Of a stretch of 15,279 nucleotides of DNA, positions 14,259-15,279 are shown piece by piece. Position numbers and translations under genes: made by a program. Numbering within the stretch: the first letter of the stretch is position 1; the number at the start of each line of letters is the position of its first letter. The notes under the pieces are model-generated. The model was not told the DNA's origin and ran no database searches. It was given only the letters and a program-made list of their open reading frames with translations. Source of the stretch: Euryarchaeota archaeon UBA13 (lineage in GTDB: Archaea; Thermoplasmatota; Poseidoniia; Poseidoniales; Poseidoniaceae); contig DAHU01000089.1 of assembly GCA_002495945.1 (NCBI GenBank), positions 1-15,279 of the forward strand, in the 5' to 3' direction.

Positions 14259-15279
14259 CTATTTTGACATAGTTATGCGTGTTGTTCTTTGGTCGATACG
14301 TAATTGCGGCAAACCAGAACGCCAGCCTAATTCAGCCGAGATGATTTTTACAGGGTCTCCTGGACGTATTTCTAGCATTTGACTCGTGATACTTGAACCG
14401 AATGCCACGACCTCTACAACATGATTTCCGTCCCAAACATGCATACTCAGCATAGACCATGGCTTCTCATCTAATCTAACGCCTGTCCTCTTATCTATAG
14501 AGATAATCAAGCCCTCTATGTTCGCCCTAGTTCTCATTAATCCAACCCTAGTAAATTCAATGTCATTTGGTGATTTATCACCTTCTGTAACTACTGGAAT
14601 AATCTCACTCTTACTATCAAGGTAAAGTCTGGGGTTGCCACGCCAAACCCCTGGTAGTGCATTGAGAATAACCACTTCACCGTCTAGATAGTTATGTAGT
14701 GAAGGAAAGGCATTAGGTTCACTTTCCTCAACAGTTATTTGAGTGCCGGACACACTCACCATTGCACCCAATACCGATTCCGCGTAATGATTGGGTAGCG
14801 GACCCCATTGGCCAGTGAATTTGCCTTTGATGTTTACTCGGGATTGTATCTCACCAATTTTCTGGCTGGGAGGGCTTATTTTTATGTTGGTTGATCTTAA
14901 GCGGTCAAACAATTCCGTGTTATCCGGAGTGCTATCGTCCCCGAATCCACACCAATAACATCCGGCTGAATTCTGACAAGGGTTTGGATAATTATCTGGC
15001 AACATGACTGGACCTTCACCCAGTTGTTGCATTTCTCGATGAATTTTTTGGTATTGTATACCTAAGTCATCCATTTCCTTACCCTCAGGCACTTCGAACT
15101 GAACCCTCTCCGGTCCACCAAGGTACCAACCTTCGATACCGTCAACCGGCTGATTATCATGGGTTTCTCGCCACAACCAAGAATAAAATTTCAACTGATG
15201 TACGAGAGAATCGGCGAATTTTGAGGTTGGGTTTCCTGATTTTATGTCAACCAATCTTATCCTGCCATCCCATCTCAAC
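14259..15279 (-). CDS. RecB/Cas4-like PD-(D/E)XK nuclease fused to OB-fold domain(s) (5' end outside window)
   Basis: 339 C-terminal residues are visible; the frame runs open through the window end. The first residues give WDGRIRLVDIKSG, the PD-(D/E)XK core with a likely metal-binding Asp4 and the Asp11-x-Lys13 pair, then HQLKFYSWLW with the RecB-family Gln28 and Tyr32. Three cysteines, Cys101, Cys107 and Cys110 (CQNSAGCYWC), resemble the iron-sulfur cluster ligands of Cas4, AddB and Dna2 nucleases; the fourth would be upstream, outside the window. Residues about 140-339 look like nucleic-acid-binding OB-fold sequence; the clearest part is VGLMRTRANIEGLIISIDKR, then MHVWDGNHVVEVVAFGSSI and IRPGDPVKIISAELGW. 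A role in DNA end processing or repair is inferred. No cas genes are nearby. It converges with the Ubl gene. Confidence 0.75.
   Translation of the reverse strand, partial: LRWDGRIRLVDIKSGNPTSKFADSLVHQLKFYSWLWRETHDNQPVDGIEGWYLGGPERVQFEVPEGKEMDDLGIQYQKIHREMQQLGEGPVMLPDNYPNPCQNSAGCYWCGFGDDSTPDNTELFDRLRSTNIKISPPSQKIGEIQSRVNIKGKFTGQWGPLPNHYAESVLGAMVSVSGTQITVEESEPNAFPSLHNYLDGEVVILNALPGVWRGNPRLYLDSKSEIIPVVTEGDKSPNDIEFTRVGLMRTRANIEGLIISIDKRTGVRLDEKPWSMLSMHVWDGNHVVEVVAFGSSITSQMLEIRPGDPVKIISAELGWRSGLPQLRIDQRTTRITMSK

Noticed and set aside
14191..14271. 26-codon plus-strand frame after the Ubl gene, preceded by GGAGGATGATC
   Set aside because: The Shine-Dalgarno-like bases are the Gly-Gly codons and stop of the Ubl gene, the spacing to the ATG is too long, and the frame runs into the convergent nuclease gene.
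15276..15278. TTG at the right edge as a start codon for the nuclease gene
   Set aside because: The frame stays open to the window end and the first nuclease motifs and the expected fourth Cys would lie upstream, so the gene is cut by the window.
14259..15279. Cas4-like motifs as a sign of a CRISPR-Cas locus
   Set aside because: No repeats, spacers or other cas genes are present, and the fused OB region does not fit Cas4.

Overview
The window reads as chromosome from a mesophilic, aerobic, heterotrophic euryarchaeon. Archaeal markers include ribosomal proteins eL37, eL42 and eS27, aIF2 alpha, Nop10, an archaeal-type TyrRS and a PAC2-family protein. Ribosome binding sites are of the GGTGA/GAGGTG type, 4-6 nt before the start, and a few genes look leaderless. 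The mix of archaeal information genes with bacterial-type metabolic genes (glutaryl-CoA dehydrogenase, ETF, an Escherichia-like PurF), the modest GC content, and the propeller and PKD proteins suggest the marine Thermoplasmatota (Marine Group II/Poseidoniales or a close relative). That placement is inference; no 16S gene is present.

Layout. (1) 1-2306, minus strand: a membrane-anchored secreted beta-propeller gene, then a glutaryl-CoA dehydrogenase-like gene cut by the window start. (2) 2369-5847, plus strand: a small helical protein of unknown role, tyrosyl-tRNA synthetase, then both electron transfer flavoprotein subunits (etfB, etfA). (3) 11324-5848, minus strand: two membrane proteins of unknown function, eL37, purF, a propeller-acidic linker-PKD protein and a metallo-beta-lactamase-fold hydrolase, all closely spaced. 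(4) 11456-13840, plus strand: the archaeal cluster eL42, eS27, aIF2 alpha, Nop10, PAC2. (5) 13843-15279: tRNA-Ser(CGA) on minus, a 66-residue ubiquitin-like protein ending in Gly-Gly on plus, and a RecB/Cas4-like nuclease fused to OB-fold domain(s), cut by the window end.

Working together: ETF is the expected electron acceptor of the acyl-CoA dehydrogenase at the left end, so the window holds two parts of one oxidative route (lysine/tryptophan to glutaryl-CoA to crotonyl-CoA, electrons to the quinone pool). The right half is translation and ribosome/RNP assembly. A PAC2 protein and a Ubl-GG protein lie on the same strand, about 140 bp apart, which hints at, but does not prove, a proteasome/Ubl theme.

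No stretch longer than 300 bases lacks a gene; the largest gap is about 130 bp (11325-11455), a divergent promoter region. I see no CRISPR array, insertion sequence, integrase or attachment site. The least expected items are an eL42 that has lost three of four zinc-binding cysteines, the Ubl-GG gene, the propeller-PKD protein without a signal peptide, the nuclease-OB fusion, the Escherichia-like PurF, and a 13-base leader shared by two genes.
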